DNA from: Selenomonadaceae bacterium
GTDB taxonomy: Bacteria > Bacillota > Negativicutes > Selenomonadales > Selenomonadaceae
Reading direction: 5' to 3'
Assembly: GCA_017390245.1 (NCBI GenBank)
Contig: JAFPCE010000264.1
Coordinates: 1-6,214 of the forward strand
DNA length: 6,214 nt
Part shown: positions 5,660-6,214 of the stretch, in pieces
Numbering within the stretch: the stretch's first letter is position 1
How the letters are laid out: every line of letters begins with the position of its first letter
Translations under genes and position numbers: made by a program
The notes under the pieces: generated by a model
Seen by the model: only the letters and a program-made list of their open reading frames with translations
What the model was told of the DNA's origin: nothing
Database searches by the model: none

Positions 5660-6214
5660 TTATTTCAGCTTGCGGATGCGGATAGCGTTGGCATGTGCCT
5701 GCAACCCCTCTGCCTCAGCCAGACGGATAATATCATCACTGACAGATGTAAGCTCAGGCTGAGTATAGGAAATAATGCTAGTACGCTTCATAAAGGTTTC
5801 TACGTTCAGTACAGAATAATAACGGGCAGTACCGCCAGTTGGCAGCACATGGTTTGGACCAGCAAAATAATCTCCCAGAGGTTCTGGCGAATAAGCACCT
5901 AAGAAGACAGCACCGGCATGACGTACATAAGGTAAAAGCTGGAAAGGCTGTTCAGTTAAAAGCTCCATGTGCTCTGGGGCAGATACATTAGCCAGCTCTA
6001 CAGCCTGGAGAATATCCTCAGCAACAATGATTAAGCCGTTTTTCTCTAAGGCAGCACGGGCAATCTCCTGGCGAGGCAGCTGCTGCAGCTGTTTTTCTGC
6101 TTCTGCCTGAACCTTTTCTGCCAGCTCCTCATCATCAGTAATCACAATACTGGAAGCCAGCATATCATGCTCTGCCTGGCTCAGCATATCAGCAGCAGTG
6201 TAGGCTGGATCAGC
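5660..6214 (-). CDS. hisD: Histidinol dehydrogenase (HisD), C-terminal 184 residues, partial at right edge
   Basis: HisD is a zinc enzyme that oxidises L-histidinol to L-histidine in two NAD-dependent steps, ending the pathway. The frame is open to the right edge, and the visible part covers roughly the last 40% of a protein normally about 430 aa long. It includes AADMLSQAEHD (7-17 of the visible part), the catalytic Glu-His pair in SAPEHMEL (E81, H82), the zinc-ligand aspartate in GDYFAGPNHVLPTGGTAR (D115), and the C-terminal zinc-ligand histidine in GLQAHANAI (H174). The NAD domain and the first zinc ligands lie off-window. The apparent Met at 6187 is internal, because conserved sequence continues upstream of it. 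It is the first his gene visible in transcription order; hisG would be expected before it. Confidence 0.97.
   Translation of the reverse strand, partial: ADPAYTAADMLSQAEHDMLASSIVITDDEELAEKVQAEAEKQLQQLPRQEIARAALEKNGLIIVAEDILQAVELANVSAPEHMELLTEQPFQLLPYVRHAGAVFLGAYSPEPLGDYFAGPNHVLPTGGTARYYSVLNVETFMKRTSIISYTQPELTSVSDDIIRLAEAEGLQAHANAIRIRKLK

Overview
The window holds the distal part of a histidine biosynthesis operon on the minus strand, in the order hisD (cut by the right edge), hisC, hisB, hisH, hisA, hisF, hisI, hisE. It faces the 3' end of an unrelated GAF-PAS sensory gene on the plus strand. The two units converge on a hairpin that has T-runs on both sides. The classical gene order, a monofunctional HisB, separate HisA, HisF and HisH, strong GGAGG-type ribosome binding sites and moderate GC point to a Firmicutes-type bacterium. 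The protein style (for example the HisC N-terminus, and the PAS domain with a CY...PCxxCP motif) makes me lean to Negativicutes (Selenomonas-like), but this is an impression and not a search result.

Layout: 1-530 (+) is the C-terminal end of a sensor. 572-606 is a putative bidirectional terminator. 637-1341 (-) is a single reading frame encoding HisI then HisE, interrupted by one TAG. 1341-2099 is hisF and 2102-2830 is hisA. 2831-3288 is a 458-bp non-coding gap inside the operon. 3289-3894 is hisH, 3955-4542 hisB, 4544-5614 hisC and 5660-6214 partial hisD. Apart from that gap, junctions in the operon range from a 1-nt overlap to 60 nt, so the genes are almost certainly co-transcribed from right to left.

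Together the genes cover most of the route from PRPP/ATP to histidine. HisE and HisI process phosphoribosyl-ATP, HisA isomerises ProFAR, and HisH-HisF make IGP and AICAR. HisB dehydrates IGP, HisC transaminates, and HisD oxidises histidinol to histidine. HisG is not in the window and would be expected beyond the right edge. No histidinol-phosphate phosphatase is present here.

Two things stand out. First, the hisH-hisA gap contains a compact element of about 224 bp (2994-3217). It has imperfect terminal inverted repeats of about 25 nt and two directly repeated internal units 103 bp apart. Each unit is a 12-bp hairpin with a 3-nt loop followed by the same CTCACTTAGAT box. The stems differ in sequence but keep their pairing. 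A separate perfect 10-bp inverted repeat abuts the element's left edge. This looks like a MITE-like or structured intergenic repeat lodged inside the operon. Second, hisI and hisE lie in one frame separated only by an amber codon, and HisE-like sequence continues upstream of the only plausible hisE start codon. That suggests a recently split, or read-through, HisIE.
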